NCBI GenBank assembly: GCA_014730295.1
Contig: WJIN01000374.1
Span: forward strand, 1 to 16,565
Reading direction: 5' to 3'
Length of the DNA: 16,565 nt
Source of the DNA: Promethearchaeota archaeon
GTDB taxonomy: Archaea; Asgardarchaeota; Lokiarchaeia; Sigynarchaeales; SOKP01
In this document: positions 1-8,549 of the stretch, in pieces
Numbering within the stretch: the first letter of the stretch is position 1
Layout of the letters: every line of letters starts with the position of its first letter
Made by a program: the position numbers and the translations under genes
The notes under the pieces: generated by a model
Seen by the model: the letters and a program-made list of their open reading frames with translations, nothing else
Database searches by the model: none
What the model was told of the DNA's origin: nothing

Positions 1-1
1 T

Positions 2-2707
2 CAAAAATTAGAGCAAAAAGCAAAAGAGAACAATAAAGCCACGTGGAAGAAGATCCTCGGCTCGAAAGCCTTCCTCGGCACGGTGCTCACTCTCGGCTCG
101 TCCCTTACGATGTGTTTGACCGGCTTTAGTTTGGCGGGAGTGGGAAATCTCCTCTCGCTCGGTACGGCACATTCGTTGGGAGATACTCTGGGAGAGCTCG
201 GCGTGAAAGCCTATACCAAAGCCAAAGCCGAAGTCCATGCATATCGGCGTACTAAGAAGATCGCGCGTCTCGAGTCGCAGATCGGTACGGACAAGAAATA
301 TTCGGCTCAGAGTGTATTCACGAATAATTTGGCGACCCAACTGAGAAAATCCAGCGATCTTGATGGTGCGGATGTAAACGCACTGTTCCGCGGTGAGCAG
401 ACCACCAACAAAGAAGACCCGCCCATCACCATCCAATTTCCTAGCGTAAATACAAATCCAAATTTAGATACAATCCAAAAAAGTGATTTAGCACTAAAAT
501 TCAATGAGATTTCCGCGACGGGCGTTTTATATGACTGGATTCAAAAAGATTTAGCTGCGGACACTCGCTTTGCCCACATGGAAGAGGGATTAGAGCGTAT
601 AGTCCAAAATACATGTGATCTTACTTTCCGACAACGAGTTGATCAAATCACCGCACGGATAAAAGAAGTCATCAAGGAGAAACCACCGAATAACCTACGC
701 TACATGAGTCCGTTCGGCGTGGAAATGTATGACCCGTTATTTTATTTAGTAGGTTTAGAAATCGATCGGTTAAAATTACATGAAAGATTACAAAGGGGTT
801 CAGGTTGGACAACTAGGCTTGAGAAGGATATAGAGTCTGGTGCTACAACTCAAGAGATATTAGAAAGGCTTCTAGCAGAATATTACGGGATTGGCAGGGA
901 TAAACGGTTGTTGATGTATACAATGGATGGTGAAAGAATACGTGATCATGTAGTTTTGTCAAAATGGTTAGACTCAAGAGGATACTCTCCCACTCGTTTT
1001 GGGCAATTGGAAGGTATTATCATTCTGCCCGATAACCTTCCCCAGAGAGGGCAGGAAAAGTTCGATAAAGGAACATGGGAAAAAGGAACCCCATCTCCTT
1101 ATTATCCTTATTTAAAGATGCTATATACCGAAATTGGATATTTATTCAAAGAAGCTGGATTGATCAAAGAAAACAACCATGTTCCAGATCATGCTTTTAA
1201 TGATATTATTTATGACCTCTCTAAAGTTTTATATCCTGATCATAGTAGGCCATCGGCAATATTTGCAAATCAAATCAGACGTTATAAAAACGGAGAGGGG
1301 TTTAAACCAGATGGAGATCTATTGACTGGACAACATTCTGCAATCTCATTGGAACTTAAAGAACTATTGATACAAAAAGGTGAGCTCTCTTCGGAACAAA
1401 TTCAAGATTATTTAGTAGAATTAAAACATATTTTCGATAAATATGCATTTCAGATTTTTGGAGGAAAATTTGATAATCCCTTCAGAAATGAAGGAAAAAA
1501 ATTAGTAACAGATATAGGAGCCATATTATCAAAAAATAATTTGATTTCTAATGAAAGACTCGCTATTTCAATAAAGGCGGTTTCAGAATACATAGGATAT
1601 GATTTTCCTACTTTTTATACAATTCTAGAAAAAAATAAACTCGAAGTTCCCAGATCTCATATTTCTACTATTAAAAATCGTATAAACGAAAAATTCATGG
1701 TCTTTACAGATCAGGGTTATGTTTTCAAACCAGAAATTAAAGGTACCAATAGAATTATTATTTCAGATAGTAATAGCATTGAGAAAATTTATAATGAAAT
1801 TACTAAACTTGTAGATAATTATGCTATAAATGTAGAAAATTATTGGCGATGGGATGGGATATTGAGTGAAGGGACATTAGATTTATATTCATCGGAGTTA
1901 GATAACGCCAAAAACAATGAAATCGAAAGTCTCAATTCAAACTTGATGTCAAGATATGCGTACAAAGCTAAAGAAGAAGCAGTTCAAGGAAATTTTGTCG
2001 GAGAAGGTTATATAAGATGGTTAGAAGAAACGATCGGTATTATAAATCAAAATATTGAATTTTGGAAAAGAATTATTTTCTCAAATGATATTTTACCTCA
2101 GATAAAAGAAAAGGATACGTTTGTGAAACTTTTTAGAGGTGCGCTCTCTAAACCTTCATTTTCATTTAATAATTATATGGACACTGAAAAAATATTATTA
2201 TCAAATATTTTATCTATGCGCTTTATGGTTTCTAAGTGGACGATTCATGATTTTAGTAGGGGTGCCCTTGAGGAGCAAAACGGAATCGAAGTATCCGATC
2301 TCGAATTGGAGTATCTTAAGAAAAATATCATCTCAATTATCGATGAGGAGATCTTAATAAACAAAGATTATGTCAAGCCAGAATATGAATTGGAGTACAA
2401 TCTTGTTCATAGCGCCTTTATGACTTTTGCTGAGCTTGAATATCTACGGCAAACCCAACGTAAAAAAGCACCTCACTTGGTAAAGGATATTAAAACGACG
2501 AAATTCACTTCTATATCTAATTTGACAAAAAATCTCGGTTTTCCAAACGTTCCCGCAGAAAATCTAAGAGCGGGTCAGCATTTTTCCATAAAAACTATTG
2601 AAAATGTTCTTTCTAATATTGATAAAAAAATTGATAAAATCGATAAAAGATACCGGACCGGAAAAAATTTAGCAGAGAAATGGATTTCATTAAAAGAGGA
2701 AGTATAA
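2..2707 (+). CDS. Large unrecognised protein with Gly-rich hydrophobic segment, 5' end outside window
   Basis: The reading frame is open from base 2 and ends at TAA 2705-2707, giving at least 901 residues. A GTG at 83 could start it, but that would cut into a hydrophobic, Gly/Ser/Leu-rich stretch (about bases 53-180) that reads as one unit, so I think the gene begins left of the window. After this stretch comes a basic helix (bases about 200-300, rich in Lys, Arg and Ala), then a long mixed region with no catalytic motif I recognise and no Cys clusters. A Lys/Asp/Ile-rich helical tail closes the protein. Hand-counted GC is about 58% at 61-180 but about 22% at 1741-1800, a striking shift in one frame. 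One hydrophobic segment in a huge soluble protein would suit a structural or secreted protein of a virus or plasmid, but this is only a guess. The coding call is secure; the function is unknown. Confidence 0.8.
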   Translation, partial: QKLEQKAKENNKATWKKILGSKAFLGTVLTLGSSLTMCLTGFSLAGVGNLLSLGTAHSLGDTLGELGVKAYTKAKAEVHAYRRTKKIARLESQIGTDKKYSAQSVFTNNLATQLRKSSDLDGADVNALFRGEQTTNKEDPPITIQFPSVNTNPNLDTIQKSDLALKFNEISATGVLYDWIQKDLAADTRFAHMEEGLERIVQNTCDLTFRQRVDQITARIKEVIKEKPPNNLRYMSPFGVEMYDPLFYLVGLEIDRLKLHERLQRGSGWTTRLEKDIESGATTQEILERLLAEYYGIGRDKRLLMYTMDGERIRDHVVLSKWLDSRGYSPTRFGQLEGIIILPDNLPQRGQEKFDKGTWEKGTPSPYYPYLKMLYTEIGYLFKEAGLIKENNHVPDHAFNDIIYDLSKVLYPDHSRPSAIFANQIRRYKNGEGFKPDGDLLTGQHSAISLELKELLIQKGELSSEQIQDYLVELKHIFDKYAFQIFGGKFDNPFRNEGKKLVTDIGAILSKNNLISNERLAISIKAVSEYIGYDFPTFYTILEKNKLEVPRSHISTIKNRINEKFMVFTDQGYVFKPEIKGTNRIIISDSNSIEKIYNEITKLVDNYAINVENYWRWDGILSEGTLDLYSSELDNAKNNEIESLNSNLMSRYAYKAKEEAVQGNFVGEGYIRWLEETIGIINQNIEFWKRIIFSNDILPQIKEKDTFVKLFRGALSKPSFSFNNYMDTEKILLSNILSMRFMVSKWTIHDFSRGALEEQNGIEVSDLELEYLKKNIISIIDEEILINKDYVKPEYELEYNLVHSAFMTFAELEYLRQTQRKKAPHLVKDIKTTKFTSISNLTKNLGFPNVPAENLRAGQHFSIKTIENVLSNIDKKIDKIDKRYRTGKNLAEKWISLKEEV

Positions 2708-2752
2708 TACTATGCCAAAGAAAAAGGATTTTCTTTATTCCTTTCCTCTAGT

Positions 2753-3706
2753 ATGCCCAAATTAATAAATGATTATGACAAGGAACGTTGGGAGGACGAC
2801 AGAGTGAAAGGATATCATGTGGTCTACGGACTGTGCGAATTTCTGGGATTTGATCCCCTCTTTTTTGAAGCATTGGATAAGAATATTTTCCCCGGTGGTT
2901 ATCGGCGTCATCATTTCAGAGATTCTAAAATTCGGAAAGTGTCTAGCCATGCGAACGATATGATACTTACCAACGCTAAAAATCATAATGATTATGAGCA
3001 ATACAACGAAGGGTTTATGGTTGCGGTGATGAACAGCATTAAAGACTTAATGTATAATAACAATGTGTATGACAATTCCGACTTGACACCAATGATAAAA
3101 GACCTTCGAAACGCTTTAGTGAGCCGGATGACTAGCTACATGCAAGAATCGTTAGGTAAGAATAGTATCGATCCCGAGAAAGACTTAATCAATCCCTTCA
3201 CCAAAAAGGGCAAGAAACCCTATAGGACGGGGCAGATGAACTTAAAACAATTGGTAGGAGAAGTATGGAGCCGATGGAATGGGCTTGACCCACAGCAGTC
3301 GGTGCTTGATCCGTTCGACACTTTGGGAAGCGGAACGGGAATCATCAATTCTATGGCTGTTGAAGAACCGATGATGGAGCGTCTTGAGGAGTTTAATGAT
3401 AGACGTGAAGATTACTTAAAAACAGGATTATATGAAGAATTCTTAAAACAAGTGTATGGGATGGATAAGAACAACATCTATGTGCGAAATGCTAAGGATT
3501 TGGACGGTTGGTTGGTAAGCCCTGAATTTCACGCTGGTCACGAGAAGCTTTATACCGAGGAAGGTTCAAAACTGCTCCTCAGGAAGGCACTCGGCATTTC
3601 AGGGGCGGGCACACCATTTGACGGATCAGAGATCAACAAGCTCTACAACCGCCTACAAGATCTTGACTACCTCCACCTGCGTATGAAGAGAGTGTTTCAG
3701 ATTTAG
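2753..3706 (+). CDS. Unrecognised 317-residue protein in frame with the preceding gene
   Basis: This is a soluble, acidic-to-neutral protein with no signal peptide, membrane segment, Cys cluster or motif I can name. It has helical stretches (for example around residues 205-235, Met/Glu/Arg-rich) and a His-rich patch near residues 52-66. It lies in the same frame as the large gene upstream: only TAA 2705-2707 separates them, and the 15 codons up to ATG 2753 contain no other stop. The bases before the ATG are pyrimidine-rich and show no ribosome-binding site, so the start is uncertain. The alternatives are translational coupling, stop readthrough, or one long gene interrupted by a nonsense change. 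The 3' third is visibly more GC-rich than the middle of the upstream gene. It probably belongs to the same unit as its neighbours on both sides. Confidence 0.75.
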   Translation: MPKLINDYDKERWEDDRVKGYHVVYGLCEFLGFDPLFFEALDKNIFPGGYRRHHFRDSKIRKVSSHANDMILTNAKNHNDYEQYNEGFMVAVMNSIKDLMYNNNVYDNSDLTPMIKDLRNALVSRMTSYMQESLGKNSIDPEKDLINPFTKKGKKPYRTGQMNLKQLVGEVWSRWNGLDPQQSVLDPFDTLGSGTGIINSMAVEEPMMERLEEFNDRREDYLKTGLYEEFLKQVYGMDKNNIYVRNAKDLDGWLVSPEFHAGHEKLYTEEGSKLLLRKALGISGAGTPFDGSEINKLYNRLQDLDYLHLRMKRVFQI

Positions 3707-3766
3707 AAATCCCCGCTCCCGCAAGATTTAAATAGATTTTTAACTGTGTAAAACATAATATTAAAA

Positions 3767-3770
3767 GAGG
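3767..3770 (+). promoter_or_regulatory. Ribosome-binding site GAGG
   Basis: GAGG lies nine bases before ATG 3780 in an otherwise A-rich leader. It supports that start over the out-of-frame ATG at 3772. Confidence 0.55.
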
Positions 3771-3779
3771 AATGAAATT

Positions 3780-4145
3780 ATGGATAAAAAACGCACGCTT
3801 AAGATAACACACCCGCGCCTTAGAACGCTCCGTGATAATTTAAGGAATGTGATTGTTAAGGAGGTTTATAAAAGGTTGCATGAGTTACGAAAAGAGATAC
3901 GGAAATATCCAATAGAGGATGCAAAAAATAGAATCCCCTTAATTCGAGAAAAACAAACCCTCAAATGCGCCCTCGACGCCTCAATATGCAAATGTTCTAA
4001 GTGCACGTTCACCACTTCCGATATGATTCACAACCCATTTGATAAAAATTGGTATTGTATCTCGTGTTATGAGAAAGCCCATGAATGGTACAAGACACAC
4101 CCACACAGCACCGAGAGCCGCAACGCTCCAAATCCATTCCCTTAA
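3780..4145 (+). CDS. Small zinc-ribbon protein, function unknown
   Basis: This 121-residue protein has two parts. Residues 1-60 are strongly basic and helical, rich in Arg, Lys and Leu, which suits nucleic-acid or protein binding. Residues 63-96 hold six cysteines (63, 70, 72, 75, 93, 96), and the pairs C72-x2-C75 and C93-x2-C96 look like a four-Cys zinc ribbon, with an aromatic residue before the second pair (WYCISC). The tail is His/Pro/Asn-rich. The gene has a good GAGG site and lies 73 bases after the 317-residue gene on the same strand, so it may be co-transcribed with it. Small zinc-ribbon proteins are common in archaea and in their mobile elements as transcription or recombination accessories; nothing here narrows it further. 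GC content is higher than in the gene-free stretch that follows. Confidence 0.8.
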   Translation: MDKKRTLKITHPRLRTLRDNLRNVIVKEVYKRLHELRKEIRKYPIEDAKNRIPLIREKQTLKCALDASICKCSKCTFTTSDMIHNPFDKNWYCISCYEKAHEWYKTHPHSTESRNAPNPFP

Positions 4146-4878
4146 GCAAAGTTTAATTTTATTGTTCGTAAGCTTTTCTTTAATAATATTGCTATGATAT
4201 GGTTTTGTTAGCATTCTTATTAGATTTTATCATTACTTTCTTAAGATAATAATATAGAAAGAAAGAGCTCATAGATTTAATAAAAAATAAAAAATGATCT
4301 TCGAGTAAATGAAATGAAAGGAAGATTTTTTTTAAATTATCCACCCATTTGCCTAATTAACATCAATTTATTGAGTTTAGAAGAAATCTAATATAGATTT
4401 TATTGAGATCTTGATGAGAATCAAATTCGATTTGAAAGATATAAGAGCCCAATATTTCGACATTTATAACTAATTTTGGTATATAATGCTGAAAATATGT
4501 TTATTAACGAGTTTCATCGATCTAACCTATGTGAAGTAATGTTCCTTCATTTTCCTTAAAAGTGGTTCAATAGGAGGGTTATGTATATCTCATGGATTTT
4601 ATATTTAATTTTTGCGAAACTTAAGGCGAATAAATATATTCCAGTTCATTAGGTAAAGGAAACCAAAATGAATTAATAATGTTATATCATGTGTTTCAAT
4701 TCACTTAATCTTCCAAAGAAACTAGAATGATATAAGATAGTATTCCCAAAAAATCAAGAAAATGCCTCACTAAGGATTACATTTTAAAGGTAAATTATAC
4801 ATACCAAAAGAGTTATTAGGAATCATAATAGAAATAAATATTAAACATTAGTATTAAGTATAAATTGAGGATTATTTT
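4146..4878. other. Gene-free AT-rich stretch
   Basis: Stops are frequent in all frames and I see no gene, tRNA or CRISPR-like repeat. It contains two small perfect inverted repeats: AAATCT/AGATTT at 4384-4400 with a 5-base loop, and TCAAAT/ATTTGA at 4421-4435 with a 3-base loop. There is also a weaker CTTTCT/AGAAAG pair at 4236-4261. GGAAACCAAAATGA at 4658-4671 recurs at the start of the next gene. The stretch could be a long leader or promoter region, a decayed gene, or the border of the element to its left. Confidence 0.6.
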
Positions 4879-4884
4879 AGGTGG
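4879..4884 (+). promoter_or_regulatory. Ribosome-binding site AGGTGG that decides the start
   Basis: AGGTGG ends eight bases before ATG 4893. It overlaps an in-frame GTG at 4881, which argues that the GTG is part of the binding site rather than the start codon. Confidence 0.65.
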
Positions 4885-4892
4885 AAACCAAA

Positions 4893-5408
4893 ATGAGTGA
4901 AGAAAAAAAAAAAGTATATATTCCTTTTGTGGGTGATATTCAAGATTATGTAGGTCGCTCTCCGTGGGATTTCTATAGCTGGGGCCACATCGATATGGGA
5001 ATAGCGGCGTTTATCTTTTTCTCTCTCTTTATAACGATACCGGAATTTATTTTTGGTCCGGGAGGGGGATTTTTTCCGTGGTGGTTAGCCTTCCTTCTAA
5101 CTATTCTTGTCGGAATTTTATGGGAGATAGTAGAAAATACAGTCATTTATTATTTGGGCTGGAGACCAGGGGGAAAGGACAGCGCAGTAAACGCCGCATG
5201 GGATATAATATTTGTCACCGTAGGTGGCGGAGTGATGTGGCTATTTCAATTGTTAATTATGGAGCTGATTGAATATCAAGGGAGATGGTTCTATACGGTT
5301 GCGTTTACCTCGTTTTTTATCATTTTAATTTGTTATTTAATAGGATTTTACATAACAAACGAAAACACAGAGAAAGCAAGGCAAGCGAGAGCAAAATCAA
5401 TAAGCTAA
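4893..5408 (+). CDS. Four-helix membrane protein resembling DUF2585/UPF0314
   Basis: This 171-residue integral membrane protein has a short Lys/Glu-rich N-terminus, four hydrophobic segments (about residues 34-54, 63-90, 102-125 and 133-155), and a charged Lys/Arg/Glu tail. Three motif regions recall DUF2585: an aromatic-Tyr-x-x-His start to the first helix (FYSWGH, H32), WEIVEN at 77-82 in the second, and D96-x3-N100-x3-D104 at the start of the third. The spacing of these polar in-membrane residues matches my memory of the family, whose biochemical role is unknown. ATG 4893 is preferred over GTG 4881 because of the AGGTGG site. It stands alone: a gene-free stretch precedes it and a T-rich end follows, facing iorA. 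Confidence is high that it is a gene and moderate for the family. Confidence 0.8.
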   Translation: MSEEKKKVYIPFVGDIQDYVGRSPWDFYSWGHIDMGIAAFIFFSLFITIPEFIFGPGGGFFPWWLAFLLTILVGILWEIVENTVIYYLGWRPGGKDSAVNAAWDIIFVTVGGGVMWLFQLLIMELIEYQGRWFYTVAFTSFFIILICYLIGFYITNENTEKARQARAKSIS

Positions 5409-5410
5409 TT

Positions 5411-5435
5411 CCTTTTTTTTACCTTTTTCCTTTTT
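5411..5435 (+). terminator. T-rich terminator
   Basis: Three T tracts broken only by A and C follow the stop codon of the membrane-protein gene within a few bases. Intrinsic termination in archaea uses such oligo-T tracts, usually without a hairpin. Confidence 0.55.
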
Positions 5436-5535
5436 AACTCTTTATGGGTAATCTTGATTAAAGAGGGAATAAAAATGTATATTCTAAATGTATTATATGC
5501 TAGCTAAATTTATTCTTATCACTTTTTAGTAGCAA

Positions 5536-7428
5536 TTATTCAGTGGGGTGAATTGCATCAAAAGGACATATTTCTATACACATATCGCATCCCGTACATT
5601 GTTCTTTAACGATTTTGACTTCTTTATTATCAATGAGAGTGATTGCTGGGCATCCAAAGTTCTTAATACATATCAAGCAGTTATTGCATTTTTCTTGGTC
5701 GATTTCGACAGGAATACGTTTAAGATCCCTTTTTACCTTCCTCTCAAGTAATGTGCATAGATGACGTGAAATTATAACGCATGGTCCTTCTGTATTAATG
5801 GCTTCTTCGATGGCGGTGGTAGTTTGTTCCAATTCGTTTGAATCAACAACCCACATGTGTTCATCATCGATTCCCGCACCTTTACAAATCGATTCTAGGG
5901 AAACTTTTATGCCTGCTTCACCAGTAATTTTTACACCGGTTCCGGGATGAGGTTGAGCACCAGTCATTGCGGTAGTGCCATTATCTAAGATGATTACGTT
6001 TACATTATTTTGATTATATACCGCATTTATTAGACCGGGTACCCCCGTATGGAAGAATGTAGAATCTCCAATTAAAGCAAACACAGGTCCATCATGTAGT
6101 TTCGCAATTCCGTTTGCCATCCCGATAGATGCGCCCATACAAATACATGTATCAATAGCTTCAATTGGCTTATAAAATCCGAGCGTGTAACATCCAATAT
6201 CTGAAGAGTATACGGCTTTTACACCCAGTTTTTCTTCCATTAACCTCAATGCATAGAAAGTACTTCGATGTGAACACCCAGCACACAACACGGGAGGTCT
6301 GGGAGATGCTTTATGCAGATGCTCAGTTTTGACTGGTAGATCTATAAATGGATTATCAACACCTAAAAATCCCGTTAATCCTGCTATTACTTTGTTAAGA
6401 TTTAGTTCACCATTTCGGGGGAAATATTTCTTGCCTGCAATTTCAATTCTTACATCATTCTCATAAGCTAGCTTTTTCGCAAAATCTTCTAAAAATGGAT
6501 CCAGTTCTTCAACTATAACCACTCGTTCTGAATTCTCAAATAATTTTAACATTAATTCTTCGGGTTGGGGAAAAACCATTCCCAATTTGAGTGTGGAAAT
6601 ATCTTCTGTCATATTTAATTTCAGTAGAGCGTCGTTCACATAGGAATAAGGCACACCCGAAGAAATTAGACCGATTTTAGCGCCATCTTGAATATTTAGC
6701 TCAGTAAAAGGAAATTTATTGGAAAACTCCTTTAATACTTCGTATCTTTCAAGCTGTTTTACCCTTTGGACTCTTGCGTTAGAAGGTAAAAAAGTCCATC
6801 TCGAGCGATCTTTATCAAAATTAAAGGTTCTTCCTTCTATTTTTTTTATATTTCCTAGGGTCAAATCTCCTCTCGCGTGATTAAGTCTGGTAGTTGTTCG
6901 CATCATAACTAAGCTTTCAAATTGTTCTGAAAAGTCAAAAGCATATTTTATTACATCTTTTGCTTCTTGAATATTTATTGCCTCAAACACAGGACAGAGA
7001 GCGTGCATTCCATAGATTCGGTTATCTTGTTCATTTTGGCTTGAATAACAGTTTGGATCATCGGCTGAAAGGACTACAAATCCCCCGTGAGCACCCGCGT
7101 ATGAGGCGGTCATAAAGGCATCCGAAGCGACATTTAAGCCGACATGCTTCATACATGCAAATCCTCTTGCATTACACATTGAAGCGCCTAATGCCACTTG
7201 AAATCCTACCGCCTCGTTGGTACTCCATTCTATATCAAAATTCGGAAAAAATTTGTGTATTGTGGCAAGGGTTTCCATTATTTCCGAGGACGGAGTTCCT
7301 GGATATCCAGATGCTACTTGGATCCCCGCCTCAAATATACCTCTTGCTAAACTTTCATTTCCTAATACAACTCCCTTTTTACCTGGTTCATCTATCGCAT
7401 AAAACGGTCTACTCAATTTTAACACCAA
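5536..7428 (-). CDS. iorA: Indolepyruvate:ferredoxin oxidoreductase, alpha subunit
   Basis: This is the TPP-containing subunit of IOR, which converts arylpyruvates plus CoA to arylacetyl-CoA, CO2 and reduced ferredoxin. Its 630 residues fit the family. The N-terminal pyruvate-oxidoreductase-like domain starts near residue 22, with SGYPGTPSSEI at 40-50. The TPP region includes CAGCSHRSTF (382-391), DIGCYTLG (410-417), and the diphosphate/Mg motif GDSTFFHTG (454-462) followed by the DNGTTAMTGAQ loop near 482. The C-terminus carries two [4Fe-4S] clusters, with Cys at 581, 584, 587, 593 and at 611, 614, 617, 621; the C-x2-C-x2-C-x5-C spacing of the first is normal for IorA. The enzyme is cytoplasmic and works with IorB, encoded 66 bases upstream. 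The start is uncertain among TTG 7428, GTG 7425 and TTG 7416, as no clear ribosome-binding site is visible. It is the last gene of the minus-strand run. Confidence 0.96.
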   Translation of the reverse strand: MVLKLSRPFYAIDEPGKKGVVLGNESLARGIFEAGIQVASGYPGTPSSEIMETLATIHKFFPNFDIEWSTNEAVGFQVALGASMCNARGFACMKHVGLNVASDAFMTASYAGAHGGFVVLSADDPNCYSSQNEQDNRIYGMHALCPVFEAINIQEAKDVIKYAFDFSEQFESLVMMRTTTRLNHARGDLTLGNIKKIEGRTFNFDKDRSRWTFLPSNARVQRVKQLERYEVLKEFSNKFPFTELNIQDGAKIGLISSGVPYSYVNDALLKLNMTEDISTLKLGMVFPQPEELMLKLFENSERVVIVEELDPFLEDFAKKLAYENDVRIEIAGKKYFPRNGELNLNKVIAGLTGFLGVDNPFIDLPVKTEHLHKASPRPPVLCAGCSHRSTFYALRLMEEKLGVKAVYSSDIGCYTLGFYKPIEAIDTCICMGASIGMANGIAKLHDGPVFALIGDSTFFHTGVPGLINAVYNQNNVNVIILDNGTTAMTGAQPHPGTGVKITGEAGIKVSLESICKGAGIDDEHMWVVDSNELEQTTTAIEEAINTEGPCVIISRHLCTLLERKVKRDLKRIPVEIDQEKCNNCLICIKNFGCPAITLIDNKEVKIVKEQCTGCDMCIEICPFDAIHPTE

Positions 7429-7438
7429 TATTTTTGAA

Positions 7439-7453
7439 ACAATTTCGAATTGT
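7439..7453. repeat. Short inverted repeat upstream of iorA
   Basis: ACAATT and AATTGT form a perfect 6-base inverted repeat around TCG in the gap between iorB and iorA, 11 bases before the iorA start. It could be an operator or a small RNA stem; chance is also plausible in such AT-rich DNA. Confidence 0.3.
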
Positions 7454-7494
7454 AATATTAAAGTATAAAACTCTATAAATAGAATTTAGGGAAC

Positions 7495-8394
7495 TCATAA
7501 GATATTTTCCTTGAATTCTTTACCAATCTTTAAGCCCTCGTTAAATGCTCTTTCATTGACATCAATAGCTTTTTTAGGAACGAACATTTTTACTGTTTTG
7601 TTAAGTATTTCTACACTAAGCGGAATCCGATTAATGCCCGCTAATACACCGAGTAAGACCACATTCGCAGTTAAAATATTTCCCGCCTCTATAGCAATTT
7701 TATTGGCATCTAAAATGAGTACATTTTGAGACGTCGATTTGATATCTTTCTCCATAGCTTTAATTTCGGGATATTCCCATTCATTATATGCCTCAATTGC
7801 ATCAAAAGGACATACTTTATCGATAATACATTGGGCACAGCCGGTACAGGATTCCAAGACCCGTGTATGGCCATTAATCACTTTACGAGTTGGACCTTTT
7901 AGTAATGTAAAATAATGTTCTTGTTTGGATTCAAAAAACACGTGATTTGGAATACAATGAGCCACGCAATTACCGCATCCGATGCATTTTGTCATATCTA
8001 TTTTAAGTGTTTTATGAGTCAAGACCGATGGGGGGATTACTGCATTTGTTGAGACAATCATTAATGTATCTGTATTGGCAAAATTTAGGTTTCTTAATGC
8101 TTCAGAAATTTCAAACGCAATCAATACATCTAAATCTCCTTCCACCATGAAAGGGCCTTCAAGAGTCTTTCCAAATCGAAGATAGGACGATACCGACCCC
8201 CCTCTCTGACTCATTCCATGGGTTTCTGCTGTGCGAACTTTATATCCTTCTTGTAATGCTGCCCAGCCAAGGATCATTGAGGCTCGAATAACACCTGTGC
8301 CTCCAATTCCGACACAAAGAGCATTATAGTTCTCTTTTTCTTCAAGGGGTTCAGCAGCTCTTAAATTTCCTTTATCATCTAAATCTAAAGCCAT
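7495..8394 (-). CDS. iorB: Indolepyruvate:ferredoxin oxidoreductase, beta subunit with nested ferredoxin domain
   Basis: This is the partner of IorA. The gamma-type oxidoreductase fold is recognisable from GIGGTGV (29-35), the conserved MSQRGGSV (61-68), DVLIAFE near 89-95, and the later LDANKIAIEAGN through the N-terminal side of the final helix. Typical IorB is about 200 residues; this one has 299. The extra length is an insert at about 125-206 carrying two [4Fe-4S] motifs: Cys 137, 140, 143, 147 and Cys 183, 186, 189, 195. It sits between NAVIPPSV and the YPEIKAM helix, which are adjacent in ordinary IorB. The module probably adds an electron-transfer path next to the clusters of IorA. The start ATG 8394 follows a weak TATA-like sequence but no ribosome-binding site. 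iorB precedes iorA on the minus strand, so the two are very likely co-transcribed. Confidence 0.93.
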   Translation of the reverse strand: MALDLDDKGNLRAAEPLEEKENYNALCVGIGGTGVIRASMILGWAALQEGYKVRTAETHGMSQRGGSVSSYLRFGKTLEGPFMVEGDLDVLIAFEISEALRNLNFANTDTLMIVSTNAVIPPSVLTHKTLKIDMTKCIGCGNCVAHCIPNHVFFESKQEHYFTLLKGPTRKVINGHTRVLESCTGCAQCIIDKVCPFDAIEAYNEWEYPEIKAMEKDIKSTSQNVLILDANKIAIEAGNILTANVVLLGVLAGINRIPLSVEILNKTVKMFVPKKAIDVNERAFNEGLKIGKEFKENIL

Positions 8395-8512
8395 TTATAA
8401 TCAAGATTATATTAAACTAATTGAGGTGCTCAAATACTAAATTACAGAAAGAATTGTTAATAAAAAAATTAATGCTAAATTTCTATTTTACTTCCATTTA
8501 TAAGGGAGTGTT

Positions 8513-8530
8513 TAAAAAGAAGGAAAGATT
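8513..8530 (-). terminator. Possible T-rich terminator after the first ACT gene
   Basis: On the minus strand this reads as a pyrimidine-rich stretch ending in TTTTTA, a short distance past the ACT stop codon. If it works, iorBA has its own promoter in 8395-8512. The evidence is weak. Confidence 0.3.
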
Positions 8531-8549
8531 AAGAGGGTGCTAATTTTTA

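Noticed and set aside
8..436. Minus-strand frame of 142 codons opposite the large gene
   Set aside because: It is explained as a shadow of the GC-rich coding strand; the + frame is open far beyond it on the right.
2712..2765. Short frame from ATG 2712 between the two orphan genes (17 codons)
   Set aside because: It is too short, has no hydrophobic or other signature and no ribosome-binding site; I keep only the note on the in-frame gap.
5548..5751. Plus-strand open frames inside iorA (here and near 7155-7478)
   Set aside because: They lie opposite strongly recognisable iorA coding sequence and have no features of their own.
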